In this document: in pieces, positions 44,330 through 57,061 of the stretch | How the letters are laid out: each line of letters begins with the position of its first letter | Numbering within the stretch: position 1 is the first letter of the stretch | Origin: Anastrepha obliqua | Taxonomy: Eukaryota; Arthropoda; Insecta; Diptera; Tephritidae | NCBI RefSeq assembly: GCF_027943255.1 | Contig: NC_072895.1 | Coordinates: forward strand, 75,580,001 to 75,644,000 | Length of the DNA stretch: 64,000 nucleotides | Direction of reading: 5' to 3' | Notes under the pieces: generated by a model | What the model saw: only the letters and a program-made list of their open reading frames with translations | What the model was told of the DNA's origin: nothing | The model's database searches: none | Position numbers and translations under genes: made by a program

Positions 44330-45518
44330 TACGAGGGGCGTTCATAAGTACCCGTAAAATATTTTTTTTATTTTTCAACATAGTACCCTTTTAGAAACAT
44401 ACACTTTTCCCAACGCTCCTGCCATTTTGTTGACCCCTCCAAAAAATAAGATTTGTCGAGTTCTCCAAAATAAGTTTCTGTCGCGGCGATGACTTCCTCG
44501 TTTGAACGAATTTTTTTCCCGCGAGCCATTTCTTGAAGTTTGGGCACAAGAAACAGTCACAGGGAGACAGATCGGGTGAATACGGGGGGTGCGGCAGCAA
44601 TTCATAACGTAGTTCATGCAGTTTGGCGGCGACAACTCCGAATGTATGTGCTTGTGTGTTATCGCGGTGAAACAGCACCTTCTTTTTCGCCAAATGCGCC
44701 CGTGTCTCATTCAATTTTTTGTGAAAGCGGTCCAATAACTCACTGCGGGATTGGGTAGTGATTGCGCTTCCTTTTCCTAAAAATTGCATGAGGATGACGG
44801 CCCATGAGACTGTCTTCGCCTTCTTTGGATCAGATTTACAGGGAGAAATGCATTGTTTTAATTGTTGCTTAGTTTCTGGTGTGTTATGATGAATCCAGGT
44901 TTCATCAGCGCTGACACCTCAACACAAAAATTCCTTCCTCGCTTAGATTGCTCCAAACACTGCTTTCGAAGTTAACAGACGCATCCGCATGCTCTCCACC
45001 GCACCGTGCGCTATCGCGGCATCCATCGGGCTGATATTTTTTTCATCGCCAACTTATCATGTAAAATATTAATTGTCGTTCTGGTCGTCACACCTATGGC
45101 CTCTTTTACTTCGCACACTTTCGTTCGTCGGTCAGCGAGAATCATGTCGTGGACTTTTTGAATGGATTCCTCGAGAACTACGTCTGACGGGCGTCTCGGT
45201 CGCTCCTCATCAAAAACGGATGTTCGCCCAAGTTTAAATTCGTTGAACTAATAGCTAACTGTGATCCTACATGGCGAAGCGTCCTCAGAGACAGCATCCA
45301 ACTTTGCTTTTATCTCCTCGCATTTTTTCCCATCCAAAAACAAAAAGCGAATTACCGAACAATACTGCTCTTTTTCCATCTTAGCGTAAATCACGAAACA
45401 CGACTCTGAAATTTGTTTTGCCGTCGTTTGATAGATGGCACCACACGATGATAACAGCAACTTCCATCAGAAACGTCCTCTGTCATCAAACACGGCTACT
45501 TATTGAACCGCCCTCGTA
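44330..45518 (-). mobile_element. Full-length mariner element (DD34D)
   Basis: The ends 'cgaggggcgttcataagtac' with ccgt (left) and, complemented, 'cgagggcggttcaataagta' with gccgt (right) are inverted repeats of about 26 bp with small gaps. TA lies outside each end. Length 1.19 kb. The transposase is present from start to end but decayed. Confidence 0.92.
44391..45379 (-). pseudogene. Mariner (DD34D) transposase, decayed
   Basis: Start MEKEQYCSVIRFLFLDGKKC at 45379, the first helix-turn-helix; then FNEFKLGRTSVFDEERPRRP and SIQKVHDMILADRRTKVCEV (second helix region). The first-Asp block near 44900 is damaged (the GDETW form is not readable). From 44789 the frame is open: LLDRFHKKLNETRAHLAKKK, VLFHRDNTQAHTF (second Asp) and LLPHPPYSPDLSPCDCFLCP (third Asp, 34 residues later). 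At least three stops or frameshifts. Of the mauritiana/SETMAR-related type. Confidence 0.88.
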
Positions 45519-45539
45519 TTTACAATATATTTTCGGTAA

Positions 45540-45990
45540 CGGAACATAAATGACGGGCCGACTTGTTGGCGTCACGCATTGTGCTTGGGAATACCAGCCT
45601 TTCAAGACAGCTTATCTCCTGGATCGTATAACCGGCCCAATGGCTATTTGGCAGGCATTCCTTGAGTCTAGGCATTCCCATGAATATTGTAGAAGTCATA
45701 GAGATGAGCAAGACGAAGAAACAGTTGAGCACTTGCGCGGCAATTGCCCAGCCTTAGCTAAAATCAGAGCAAGTTTTCTAGTATGATAACTTTTCAATTC
45801 TCTTGGGAAACTGACGGATGTGAAGATTGGACCAATCCTGTGCTTTATAAGAGCCACAAAATGGTTTTATGAAGATAAATAAATGAGGTTAGCGTGTCGC
45901 ACATTGGTATCACAATGGACCTGTAAGGTCTAAGTTAGTTGCTCGTACAGGCCGACTACCATCATTACCTAACCTAAACTTAACATAAGC
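45540..45990 (+). pseudogene. LINE ORF2 C-terminal remnant and 3' end
   Basis: EYCRSHRDEQDEETVEHLRG and NCPALAKIRASFLV near 45685-45785 form the C..C/H...ET.EHL...CP tail of I/R1-type LINEs. The 3' sequence 'tcacaatggacctgtaaggt' and the end 'cattacctaacctaaactta' resemble the tail of such elements; the first LINE (3390-3420) has a similar 'tacaatggact'. Confidence 0.75.
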
Positions 45991-47507
45991 GCATTTGAAA
46001 GCGTTTAAGAAAAAGTTGTAAAAAGTTGTAAAAGTTGTAAAACAAACTTTTGCGACTCCTCTTCCATTCTCATGGCGCGAAATGCAATGTTGGAACTAAT
46101 GACAAAGGCAGCTAATATAAATCTGAGATTGAAAAGAATTGATGCAAATGCATTAGAAAACCAAAATAAAACAGAAAATAGTCACAGCTGATGTCAGAGT
46201 GGCAGTTAAAAACGAATAAAGACAAGATAAAATAAACAAGTGGGGAGAAATTGATGTTTACTAAAATCGTGGCACGCATTTCACAACAAAATGTACGGTA
46301 CATCCGTTCCTCTTTTTCGATTGCTCTCAACGCCACAGCAAAAACTTATGTTGTCACTTTTCTCTCATGCTATTACAAACGTTATTGCAACAACACACTT
46401 CAATTTTTCAGTGGGTTTCTAGACATGCCTTCGCTACCACGCCATGCCTGCTCTTCAAATTTTCATTTCACACATCAACACAAAAGCAAATACCCCTTGA
46501 CAATTTGTGTACGCGTAAAAACTTCAATAATACCCACCGCAGCAACGGTAACAACTACAGCAACAATGGCAGCAAAGAAAGTGAAACATTTCGAAGCGTA
46601 CATTGGGGCATTGCAAAATGTTGCATGCAACTACAACAACACTCACAAATAGTGACGCATCGGAGATAGTATTTGAAGGTGAATGGCTTTTAGGGTGGAA
46701 GCCTTTGGGGGGAGTAGTAGTGCGGTACAAGGATATTTCGTTGCAGTAGTCAACCGAAAATGACGCTGCAATAAAGCTGTGTGTTACACAGCACTATTCC
46801 CGATGCAGATATATGTATGTTTTGTTTTGCATATTGTTGTTGGTGTTATTATGACTTTCCCAAGTGGCATTGCGTGCGCTTCACTGCTCTTTCAGTGTGC
46901 AGCCAGTCAGCTGCCGCACATAACTCAGCGCCATCGACGCGAAAACCATCCGCGTTGTTGATCTACTTTCTATATGCAACATTTCTTTATCTATTTTATT
47001 TTGTTGTTACTTTTATGGCATTTGTTTTCACATTCTGTCATTTCGAATTTTTGCATTGAGTTTGCCCGCGCGCCATATTTTTGTTTCATTTTTTTTTTCA
47101 ATTTCATTTTTACCCTTTTTCTTGCTCTACTAGCAATTTCGCACTTTTTCATTTTTTAAAAGCACTTAAACGTTGTCGCCACCACTCCTGCTACATGTCT
47201 GTCCGTATAGATTTTTATTTCATTTTCATTATTTGTTGTTTTTGCATTTCATTCTTAGTGTTTACAAATTGCTCCAGTTCTCAAGTTTTTTTGCATACCA
47301 AAAAAAAAAAACAAACACTGCCGTTATTATTTTGCCACCGCCACCATTGTTGTTAGTTAATGCCGTGATTGTTGCTGATGCCGCTTCTAGGGCTCTTTTT
47401 GTTGCTGTTACTAAAGAGGATAATATGCATTTAGCACAGTGCTGCATATCAGTTCTTCTATTTGTTGTTAGTGTAGTTATGATTTTGTTTTCTAGGCGTT
47501 GTTGGTG
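45991..47507. other. Unassigned; opa-type and T-rich sequence
   Basis: A short tandem 'aaaagttgt' lies at 46011-46040 and CAA/ACA units near 46540-46640. Plus-strand frames of 133 and 122 codons (46251, 47173) have low-complexity composition and no domain. Confidence 0.35.
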
Positions 47508-49146
47508 TACAGGCGTCCCTCGAATAACACGCTACTTGTAAAACACGGCTTCGATATTACACGGTACAAGAATTGAAATTGAAATTAATATAATATATAT
47601 TTTGAAAAATATGCATTTTAAATTTGAACTTTTTTTTCGTTCAATAAGGGGAATACGCCAAATTCATTGCTATAAAAAAATATCTCATTCGTTTTGAGAA
47701 GTGAAAGTACATATGCGATTTGTCCTTTGTAAATGAAGTTGATAAAGTTTTCTTAATAAAAACTTCAAGGTAACTTCCTTTTTCATTTATGTACTCAATA
47801 AAATAATAGAACGAAAAAAAAAAAATTCCAACACAACAGTTTGGTTTTCGAAGTAAACATTCTACAATCGACCAGGTACACAGGATCACGCACGAAATAG
47901 AAAAAGCATTTGAAAATAAAAAAGTATGTTCTGGCGTATTCCTCGATGTGGCAAAGGCACTCGATAAAGTTTGTCACAGAGGTTTGCTTTTTAAACTAAA
48001 ATTAATACTTCCTAAGCAATACTACGAAATCTTGGAGTCTTACTTATCAGATCGCTATTTTCGAGTCAAGCAAGATGATGCTTATTCAAGTCTTCGACAA
48101 ATAAATGCAGGAGTACCTCAAGGCAGCGTTCTTAGGCCTCTGCTGTACCTTATCTTTACACATGACCTACCGTCTGATCCTAATTACGTCACAGCAAGGT
48201 TTGCAGATGACACCGCCTTGATTGCAGTTGGTGAAACTGAAAACGAATCGACAGCCACATTACAAACCGCGTTAAATAAGATCTGCCAGTGGACTAATAC
48301 ATGGAAAATTAAACTTAACCAAACAAAATCTGTACACGTAGTTTTCACAAACACTAAAATACAACATATAACACTATACATAGATGATCAACAGGTCCCA
48401 TACTCAAACTATGCGAAGTACCTAGGTATGACACTTGACTGCAAACTTCGATGGAAAGAGCATGTCAAGAAAAAGAGGCAAGAATTGGGCATCAAACTCA
48501 AAAACTCAAAAGCTCATGGGTAGCAGATTAGCTCTCACGATAGAAAACAAGCTGTTAATTTACAAGCAGATACTAAGGCCAGTATGGAGTTATGGTGCGC
48601 AGCTATGGGGGTGCGCCAGTCAAAGTACGAAAAACGAAATCCAACACTTCCAAAATAAGGTCCTTAGGTGCATTGTCAAAGCACCATGGTACTGCAGAAG
48701 TTCCGACATTGAGCGCGACCTTAAAATAAACTCCGTTAACACTGAAATTGCAAAGATTGCAGACTATTAAACCACATCAAGGAAGAAGCACTTAATTTAA
48801 TTGAAACCAACGGATTAATACGACGGCTCAGACGCACTAAACCTAGCGATCTCATACCCCCATAGAAATGCTTTATGTCATGTAGAGTGAAAATTGTGTA
48901 ATGTTATCATAATTAAGTTGCTTGTTAGTCATTTGTAAATATTTATGAACTAGTTGCAATAAAAAAAAAAAAATTTATGTAGTATTTGGAACGAAATTTC
49001 AGCTATCATAAAATTTTACACCTTAAGTTTGGTTTCGATATAACACGATACACATTGCCTTTATTTATATTATTTCAAGGTTTCGTATAACACGGTTTCG
49101 ACATAGCACGGTACGAATTAACCCTGTTATACGAGGGACGCCTGTA
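47508..49146. mobile_element. Inverted-repeat element with pogo/Tigger-like ends, containing a Jockey insertion
   Basis: The left end 'tacaggcgtccctcgaataa' with cacg and the complement of the right end (tacaggcgtccctcgtataaca) match over about 23 bp; the next 30 bp are also similar ('cacggcttcgatattacacg' against 'cgtgctatgtcgaaaccgtg'). The form CAGGCGTCCCTCG...AACACGG resembles Tigger/pogo termini. TA is present at both ends. Subtracting the Jockey insertion (about 47826-48975) leaves about 490 bp with no transposase. Confidence 0.8.
47826..48975 (+). pseudogene. Jockey-clade LINE reverse transcriptase, 3' part
   Basis: QQFGFRSKHSTIDQVHRIT near 47838, FLDVAKALDKVCHRGLLFKL (motif A, normally FLDVAKAFDKVWH), VKQDDAYSSLRQINAGVPQG and SVLRPLLYLIF (motif B), ARFADDTALIA (motif C, FADD intact) at about 48198, and YLGMTLDCKLRWKEHVKKK. 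A frameshift near 48500 leads to LALTIENKLLIYKQILRPVW and YGAQLWGCAS. The tail includes IQHFQNKVLRCIVKAPWYCR. It ends with a poly-A tract at 48961-48973. 5' truncated; endonuclease absent. Confidence 0.92.
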
Positions 49147-49548
49147 TTCACATTTTCTTTTTGGCTGTTTTACACCCTTTCCTTATTTCACATTTCTTGT
49201 TACGAGCTTCTTGTGTTTGTTTCCCGTTACAACTCTTGTTGTCGTTATTGTTGCTGTTGCCAACGTTTAGTTGTTAAGTGCTAAATTTGCCTTTTTATTG
49301 TTTACTTCTAGCTGTAGCGGCAACAATTTCGTGATTTGAGTATCATTTAGTGTTGTACTTGTAAGTACGAGTACAAACCACTTTTAGTGAGTAAAGGAAA
49401 TGGTTTAATAAAAACTGTCAAGAATTTGTTTAGGTTTTCTGCTATTTTATTTTAAAGCCAACTTAAAATGTCTGTTCAGGTATTGATATGCAATATAATA
49501 TTTCAGACAACAATGTTTTTAAAAAGTGGCAGTACCAATGTAGCAACA
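49147..49548. other. Unassigned AT-rich sequence
   Basis: No recognisable feature. Confidence 0.4.
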
Positions 49549-49806
49549 GGAGAGAAACGTAAGTTCAAATCTCCGTGAAACACCAAAATGAAGAAAAAGT
49601 TTTTTCTAATAGCGGTGGCCCCTCGGCAGGCAATGGCAAACCTACGAGTGTATTTCTGCCAAAAAGCTCCACATAAAAAATTCTCTGCCGTTTGGAGTCG
49701 GCTTAAAACTGTAGGTCCCTCCATTTGTGAAACAACATCAAGACGCACACCACAAATAGGACGAGAAGCTCGGCCAAACACCTAAAAAGGGTGTAAACGC
49801 CAACTC
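49549..49806 (+). repeat. tRNA-derived SINE, 5' truncated
   Basis: The B-box region 'agttcaaatctccgtgaaac' is kept, the A-box head missing. The body is well preserved ('ggcaggcaatggcaaacc', 'aacatcaagacgcacaccac'). The tail is 'gggtgtaaacgccaact'. Confidence 0.9.
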
Positions 49807-50540
49807 ACTCACATTTTTATATTTTGCCCGCCTATAAGGAGGTTTTTGTTTGATTTGTTATGAAAGGATCCTTTGATCGCGTCCGCTCAATAGAGATTTT
49901 TGTGTAAATTTTATGAAAAATTACTGTGTGTGTCCGACCTAGAGAGTGACCGCTTAAGAAAGTGAGTAATTTGTTTCAAAATTTATACTTAAAACTTGGT
50001 ATAAGGAAATATATCTGCCCAAGGAAGATGTCCGCCTAATAGAGGTGCCCGTTAGGAGAGCTTTCGTTGTATTTACTATTTATGCTACTTCTTTCCCTCG
50101 CCTGTAAGCATGCAATTTTCAACTTCAATTTCAGCTATTTGAATATTTTTCATTTTTCTTACTTGTCCTGCCGCTCCTAACCGACTTAGACGAGAAGTAA
50201 TGTATTTTATCAGGTTTGACACAGCGAGTTAAGTAAGCAATATATACACGGTCTACAATTTTTAAATGAAAACTTATAAGGACGAATCTTCAGAAATTTC
50301 AATAAAATTAAATGCAACAGACTTTTACTGATTGCAAATTGCATGCAGCATAGATTGCACATACTATCGGACATCCAAGGTCTCAGTAGGAGTATTTTTT
50401 AGCAGTATGAGGCCGAAATTTTTAGGCGCAGTCTGCAGAGATCTTAACTTGAAACGCATGCAAAAGCTTACTATAATTTTTCAAGCACATGGTGCAGAGG
50501 GACTAGGAAAGCAACATCCAGTCTGATATCCTGATCCAGT
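49807..50540. other. Unassigned
   Basis: No recognisable gene. Confidence 0.4.
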
Positions 50541-51680
50541 CTGACATTCATTTGACCGCAGACGCGATTTTGACCAAATTTAACAAAGCGCGCTGGTCCT
50601 TTCTTTTCGTGCTAACCGGCGTCAGTTGTACACATCAGGTGAAGCCAAGACCTTCTCCACCTGATCTTTCCAACGCAACGAAGGCCCTCCTCTTCCACAG
50701 CTCCTACCAGCTGAGACGCTTCATCGGATATTGTCATCGTCTACCCTTCTGCGCCATACGTTAGGAGGACAGCCATGATGAGAGCTTTCTAGAGTGTCCT
50801 GGTCCACCTCCAGACCTATTCGCTTTGCTTCTTTTTCCAGTTTGAAAAAGCTAGAACTAAGAGCGTGGTTGGTAAGGCCGATGAAGTCAGTATCATCGGC
50901 ATACACCAACAATTGTAAGCTATTACAAAAAATTGTGACTGAGAGATTAAGTTCTGCGGCTCGTACGATCCTCTCCAACATCAGGTAAAATAAGTTAGAA
51001 GTTTGGTATCAAACAGCTCGGAGAGGTCCTTCCCAATTCTGACGGCGGTGCTGGTGTTGAGCAACGTCATCTTGCATAGCCGTATTAGTTTTGAGGGGGT
51101 ACCAAATTCAGACATCGTGGCATATAGGTAACTCCTTTTCGTACCTACTGTCGAAAGCAGCTTTGAAGTCGAGGAAAAGATGGTGCGCGTCGTTTCTCCT
51201 TTCATGGGTATTTTCCACGACTTGGCGTATTGTGAATATCTGGTCGATGGTGGAGTTTCCAGGTCTAAAGCGACACTGATAAAATCCAATTAATTAGTTG
51301 ATGGTGGGCTTAAGCCTTTCACACAATACGCTCGCTAGATCTTTGTAAGCGATATTTAGAAGACTAATCCCGCGATAATTGGCACAAATTGCAGGATCAC
51401 CCTTCTTATGGGTTGGGCAGAGCACACTTAAATTACAATCGCCAGACATGCTTTCATCCGACCATATTGCATAGAAGCTGATGGATGCACCTTACCAGCT
51501 CTTCGCGGCTATGTTTGAATAACTCAGCCGGCAGTCTGACGACTCCCGCGGCTTTGTTATGTTTTAGCCGCGTTATCGCTATTCTCACTTCGTCCTGGGC
51601 AGTTAAGGGAACGACAGTTCCCTCGTCCACGATTGTGGTATGGGTATCTTCACAGTTTCTGTGACATGCGATATGACAGT
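50541..51680 (-). pseudogene. LINE reverse transcriptase, second copy of the 61466-63150 family
   Basis: The complement follows 61545-62450 closely: start near 'tgaagatacccataccaca' (51655), then the KNNKAAG region near 51560, the motif A region after a slip (SSTSKLLSTVG in the neighbour frame), CKMTLLNTSTAVRIGKDLSE, and AYADD as VYADDTDFIGL near 50905 (motif C intact). An internal deletion near 50800 joins VDQDTLESSHHGCPPNVW to later sequence; the C-terminal RWLGHV region is poorly preserved. Many frame changes. Confidence 0.88.
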
Positions 51681-51689
51681 CACTAGGGC

Positions 51690-53463
51690 GCGGTTTTTGT
51701 TCTTACAGGAAAACGCCCTGGCCTGTCTACATATTAAAGGACAATATTGCTGGACTATCCTGTATATTAAAATGATGCACTGTTTGCATACTAAAGCATT
51801 GTTTTCCTGTTCATGCTTTAGACTAAATTCCACCTATGGAGTTCTTGAAGTGCAAGGCGCAACATTTTTTTACACGCTGGCGCATAGGAAGTCAGCTGAG
51901 CGAGCAAGCTCAAATAAAGAACCCCCATAAAAAAAGCGTAACAACTCAAACCCTCCTCCTTGTATGGTCCATGCCTCAGTCCTAATTGATGTAGTCTATT
52001 TGTATAGTTATAAGTTAACAAGCGGAAAAAGGCGCTTTTTAAACTCATTATCAATTCTACTCCACAACCTAAAAAAATCCATCTTTTGTATACGCACTAT
52101 ACAAAAGTATTTATGTTAAGTACTAGGATGTGTGAGGACTTGTGTAGGCGTTAGCCATCGAAATGGCATTCGTGCCACAAACACCATCACTGTCGTCGAA
52201 ACTCAACTGTCGCAGACAATTAATACGCTGCCACATAAACGCCCATGCAAATTGTAGATTATTGTTGGAAGTAGTGGAAAGAAATATTATGTAAAAACAA
52301 AAATTTCAAGCTGGCGATTTGGCAGCCAGTTGTGGTGCAACGTATGTTGATGAAGCAGCTCAATGCAGGAGTTCTGTTTTTTCTTCTTTTTTTTTGTCTC
52401 TTTATTTTTCAGTGCGAAAAGCAATAATATCAAGAATAATGTCGGTATCACCAAATTAGAATCAACGCAATGGAACACTTTCCTTACTTGCAAGATGTAG
52501 GCATACAAATAAATATTGCCAGGCGTTCATTATAAAATTTTTTTTTGCCTGCAGCTATTGTCACGACAATTTATTGCTCGCTTATACATATGTATTTTGA
52601 AATGCATTTATATTATATTTATATGAGAATACTGCAATGCACTTGTGTGTGTGTGTCTGTGTAAATACACAAATAATACTCCATAATGAAGTTAAATCAT
52701 TTCCAACACATATGGCAACATTAATCCCACCACAAATTGAGCGTGGACTCCTTCTAGATAAAATGCGGATGAGCGACTAAAACCGTCACAAAGGCAGGCG
52801 TTCAGCAAAAGGGGGATCAGTTGGCCTCGCAGGGAAGCGCACATACAGTGGGGCACATTGAGTGACTTGCTGACTAGCTGGCTAGCCGACTGTGTGTGTG
52901 TTTCACTTGATTATTGCAATTTTCGACGCGTTTGTCTAAAAAGGAAATGAAAATCAGTGCACCGAACAAAATAATACGAAAATATTCGCAAGACAACAAA
53001 CTGGCACACTGAGAAACAAACAACAGAGCAGAAACAACAAAAATTCAAATAAATAATATGCCAGATAGGAATAAAAAGCAATTTCTAACAATTTTACCTG
53101 TTTAGTGGTGTGTGTGTGTGTGTTTTTTTTACACTGCAAACCCACGGTTGCGCTATAACGTGCAACAAAATCAATTTAAACCCCCACGCACGCGTTGGCG
53201 ACGACCAAGCCGCGCAACGCAAGCATATGTTAAATCAGAGAGGCAAGCGCAGGCGCGCTCGCAATTAGGAAATGCTGCAGCAAATTACCATGCACTTCGC
53301 ACTATCATCGGCACTTATTACGATTTTCGGTTTTCCGTACGCAAGTGACTGCGCCATTTAACTCCTTGTGCCTCTCAGGCCGGGATTTCCTGGTTATACC
53401 ATGCATATTTCCACATAAATATATTGTATTTTGCTATAAAATTAAAAAATGGTACAAGCGTCA
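51690..53463. other. Unassigned; GT microsatellites
   Basis: (TG)n runs at about 52644-52660 and 53106-53122. No gene recognised. Confidence 0.4.
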
Positions 53464-53563
53464 GCTTTCAACCGCAGCCAACTTCATGTAAATCGTTTGA
53501 CAGGTTAAAAAGTTACGCGCAATAAAATTACAGTATGTTTCGTTCTTGTGTTGTAAAAATACA

Positions 53564-54150
53564 ATGGAGCAAAGAGCAAATATTAAATTCTGTGTTAAAC
53601 TTGGAAAAACATTTAGTGAGACGTACGAATTGATGCAAAAAGTGTATGGTGATGATTGTTTAGCTGGTTCAAATATATATAATTGGTTTAAACGATTTAA
53701 AAATGGTTGTGAAGATTTGATTGATGATGAAAGACCTGGTCGTCCAGAAGCAAGTAATCGTGCTGAATTGGTGGAAAAAGTCCGCGAAATCATTGTTGTT
53801 GACGGAAATTTCACTGTAAGAATGTTGGCTGAAGAATTAAATTCATTTACTGGTACTATTTGGAAAATTTTAACTGACGATTTGGGTTAAAGAAAGGTTT
53901 GTGCACGCTTTGTTCCACACCAATTAAATGAAGATCAAAAAATCGGTCGTGTAGAGCATTGTAAAGACAGCATTTCAACAGCTGAAAACGATCCAGATTT
54001 TCTTGATTCGATGAAATGTGACCCTGAAACTAAGCGTCAATCTGCAGAATGGAAGACGAAAGGGGAGCCAAAAGCAAAGAAATTGCGTTTTCAGAAGTCA
54101 AGAATCAAAACAATGTTGATCACGTTCTACGATTCCAAGGATATTGTACA
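53564..54150 (+). pseudogene. Mariner transposase, N-terminal half, first Asp deleted
   Basis: MEQRANIKFCVKLGKTFSET opens the N-terminal helix-turn-helix, with NIYNWFKRFKNG and DDERPGRPEAS, and the second helix VRMLAEELN. A stop follows at 53888 (LTDDLG-stop-RKVCARFVPHQL). Next comes DPDFLDSMKCDPETKRQSAE: in the family VTGDETW..QYDPETK stands here, so about 12 residues including the first catalytic Asp are lost without shifting the frame. It ends abruptly at FYDSKDIVHKEG, where LINE sequence begins. Confidence 0.85.
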
Positions 54151-55110
54151 CAAGGAAGGCTAAATTAAGCAGCACTACTCTAAGCAGACAGTTCTGCAGA
54201 GGCACACCGCAGGAAGGTACTCTAAGCAGACAGGTCTGCAGAGGCACACCGCAAGGTGAAGTCCTCTCCCCTCTTCTTTGGATTTTGGCGTTAAACTCCC
54301 TATTGCTGACCCTGGGGATAGGGGGTTGCTGGGTTGCCGTTAAAGGCAAATATCCTAGCACCCTTATAGATATTCTGCGCTCTAACACTTAGTAGCTCGA
54401 CTGAGAGCAGGGGACTCGGCATAAACCCCGCAAAAACAGAAATAATTCTCTTAACAAAGAAGCATAGGCTCCCAATAATCTCCCCGCTAATTTTTAAGGG
54501 TGTGGAGATTACTGTGAAAGAGAATGTCAAGTACCTCGAACTCATATAAGAAAGGAAACTCACGTGGAAACCTAATATTTAGGAAAGAGTAAAAAAGGCC
54601 AACGTTGCATTATATACTTTCAAAAAAGCGGTCGGTTTTAAATGGAGACTAACACCTCGTATTACACATTGGCTCTATACTTCTGTAGTTAGGCCAATCT
54701 TAATATATGGAATAATAAAGGCGAGCTACGCTAAAATTATGAGTAAGGTCGAAAGAACAGCTTCTGCATCTCTGGCGCACAGCAATGCCGGTCAGCCTTA
54801 AATGATATTAGTATAGTCTTCAAGGTCAGCCTTATTTGGGTTCCGGGGCACAGAGATATTTTGGGCAACTGTAAAGCTGATGAGCTAGCCAGAAAAGGTA
54901 CTGCTCTTCAACTGCTCAGTGATAAAAGTACCATTGGAATACCCATGGCCACGAGTAAACTAATAATAAAAAACAAAATTATCCAAGAGGCGAATAGGTC
55001 ATGGAGAGATGAAGATACATGTGTAACAGCCAGGCTACTATAGCCGCAAATAAACAAGAAAAGAACAAAGGAATTGCTTAGCCTCTCAAGACATAATATC
55101 TAATATCCCC
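54151..55110 (+). pseudogene. I-like LINE ORF2 remnant (RT motif B to RNase H)
   Basis: RT motif B, RGTPQGEVLSPLLW, at about 54240 is preceded by a 42-bp (14-residue) tandem duplication. The YADD motif C that should follow is deleted: VAVKGKYPSTLIDIL comes directly after GIGGCWV. Later GINPAKTEIILLTKKH, ITVKENVKYLELI, and LTPRITHWLYTSVVRPILIY. The RNase H end: SLIWVPGHRDILGNCKADEL (about 54830). The piece between thumb and RNase H has a large deletion. Related to the open copy at 37211-38134. Confidence 0.88.
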
Positions 55111-56330
55111 TATTCTTGTTTATGTGCAGCTGAGGCGTAAGTTAATGATGCAATAACAGCCAAATAAACGCAAAATAAAAGAAAAATAAATAAACAATAC
55201 AGTCGAAACGAAAATAAATTAAGAAAGAAACAACGTTTTCATTTAGTGTCAACGACACTCACCCACTCATACACCAAAGAAAAAAGGCAAAGGCAACAAA
55301 AATGTTATTTAAAAAAAAAACAAGAATAAATCAAGACTTGTGGCAAATCTGTAAAATATCAACCTCATATTTAGTACGGAAGTTTTTATACTGCTATAAC
55401 AATTTGGGTAACGGTAGTAGAAGCAGGCACAAAGTGACCGCAACAAGCTGTCATTTCAGTTGTCAATTTGCCACCAACATAGCAAAAAAACAAAAAAAAA
55501 AACAAAAAAACAAACAAAAAAAAACAAAAAAACAAACAAAAAAAACAAAAAAATACAACTGGGAATAAAAATAACAAGCAGAAGAACAAAAGCAACAGCC
55601 ACTGCCTAAAAGTGGCGAGTATAAATATATAAAAAATTTATATTTACTATGTAAGTACGTTTGTGTAGGTGCCGTGGCTGTATTCGGGCGCACTTATATT
55701 TTTAATATATAACAGCGGTACATACAAACATATACACGCACAATCACCAATATTTGTGCTACATACAATTTCCATTCAAGCGTCCAGTCATTCACCAGCC
55801 TCTTCATTCTCATTCATTCAACGCTACACAGTGCAAGTTCAAACAACGCGGCTGCTTGGACTTAATGGCTGACGGTCTGCATGATCATCTCACGGACTGG
55901 CTGACTGATAGACTGCGTACTATATATAGATAAGTATAGTAGTTATATATCTACGCCTGGTGCTCGAAATTGATAGCTTGCTAGATGTTTGATGTGCTTC
56001 TGTTTACTGCTGCACTTGAACAACAGCAGAAGCCAAAAAGCATTCAAAGCCATTAAAGCTGACATTGTATTTGTATCGGGATGTATAGACGCACCCTCAA
56101 AAAAAGCAACAAAGGACAAACGAATAGTAGAGAACCGTACGAATGAAGGCAGGGGCTGGGAGGGAGTGTGGTAAAAAAAAATTATTATGTACGTATTTGT
56201 ATACATTTGTGCGTATTCTCTATGTGCGCTTCCTTGAATGCGGAAACAATTTGCCATTGTATTTGTTTGGGCCCTCTCTTCACACCTACCCCTTCAATGA
56301 TAAGATATCTAGATACCTATATATGTCATA
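55111..56330. other. Unassigned; A-rich tract
   Basis: An (A)nC-rich low-complexity run lies at 55482-55554. Frames through it on either strand are composition artefacts. No gene recognised. Confidence 0.4.
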
Positions 56331-56406
56331 CATATACATATACACACATACATACAGACATGTATACATATACATATACACACATACATACAGACATGTA
56401 TACATA
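56330..56406. repeat. Tandem duplication of a CATA/CACA-rich unit
   Basis: 'catacagacatgtatacata' with tacatatacacacata is present twice with a period near 36-38 bp. Confidence 0.8.
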
Positions 56407-57061
56407 TTATATGCCAAACAATGGCTGATTGCCAGGCCGTTTGATTGACTTACTGTCTAATTGGCCACTAGTGACAGTCTCGTTGTTTGTCTGCCTGACA
56501 ACCGAGTGGCACAATCTCGCCGGATGTCAGCCATACAATATTCAATGCGGTTGTTGGAACTCGTTGTGAATCACCGCAATGTGAATTTCGAAACTGCGAT
56601 GCATTCGCTGTAAGGCAGACAGGGCAAAGCACCAGACAGCATACATATGTACATATAAGTAAGTACTTCCAATGGAGCTGTTTGGCGTAGTAATAGAGCG
56701 TTAATTGAGTTTATCAATGACTCTCGCATTCAATTAAATGGTCATCTTGAATAAATGAACAAAATAAAAAGCCTCAGGGTATATACATACGAGTATGTGG
56801 CCCATCAAACACAGTCTCTAACGTTAGAGAAAAATTTAGATTTTACATTAGTATTCTAATGTAGTTTCCTACGGAAAACCAGGTTAGAGAACCGTGTAAG
56901 AACTCGATTAGAGAATTATTAGAAAAACCGGGAATTACGCTATTGCGATAAACGCCAGTGTTATCGATTCGATTAATTGCGCGGAATGTTGAATCAGTCA
57001 TCCTTATGGCGCTCACACTCACCAACGTATCGTAGTTCCTTTCTGTTGCCCGTAGAAAACA

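Noticed and set aside
46251..47541. Frames of 133, 100 and 122 codons
   Set aside because: Overlapping frames in T-rich and CAA-rich low-complexity DNA; no domain or consistent codon use.
55386..55693. Phe/Leu-rich minus-strand frames resembling membrane proteins
   Set aside because: Produced by an (A)nC tract; composition artefact.
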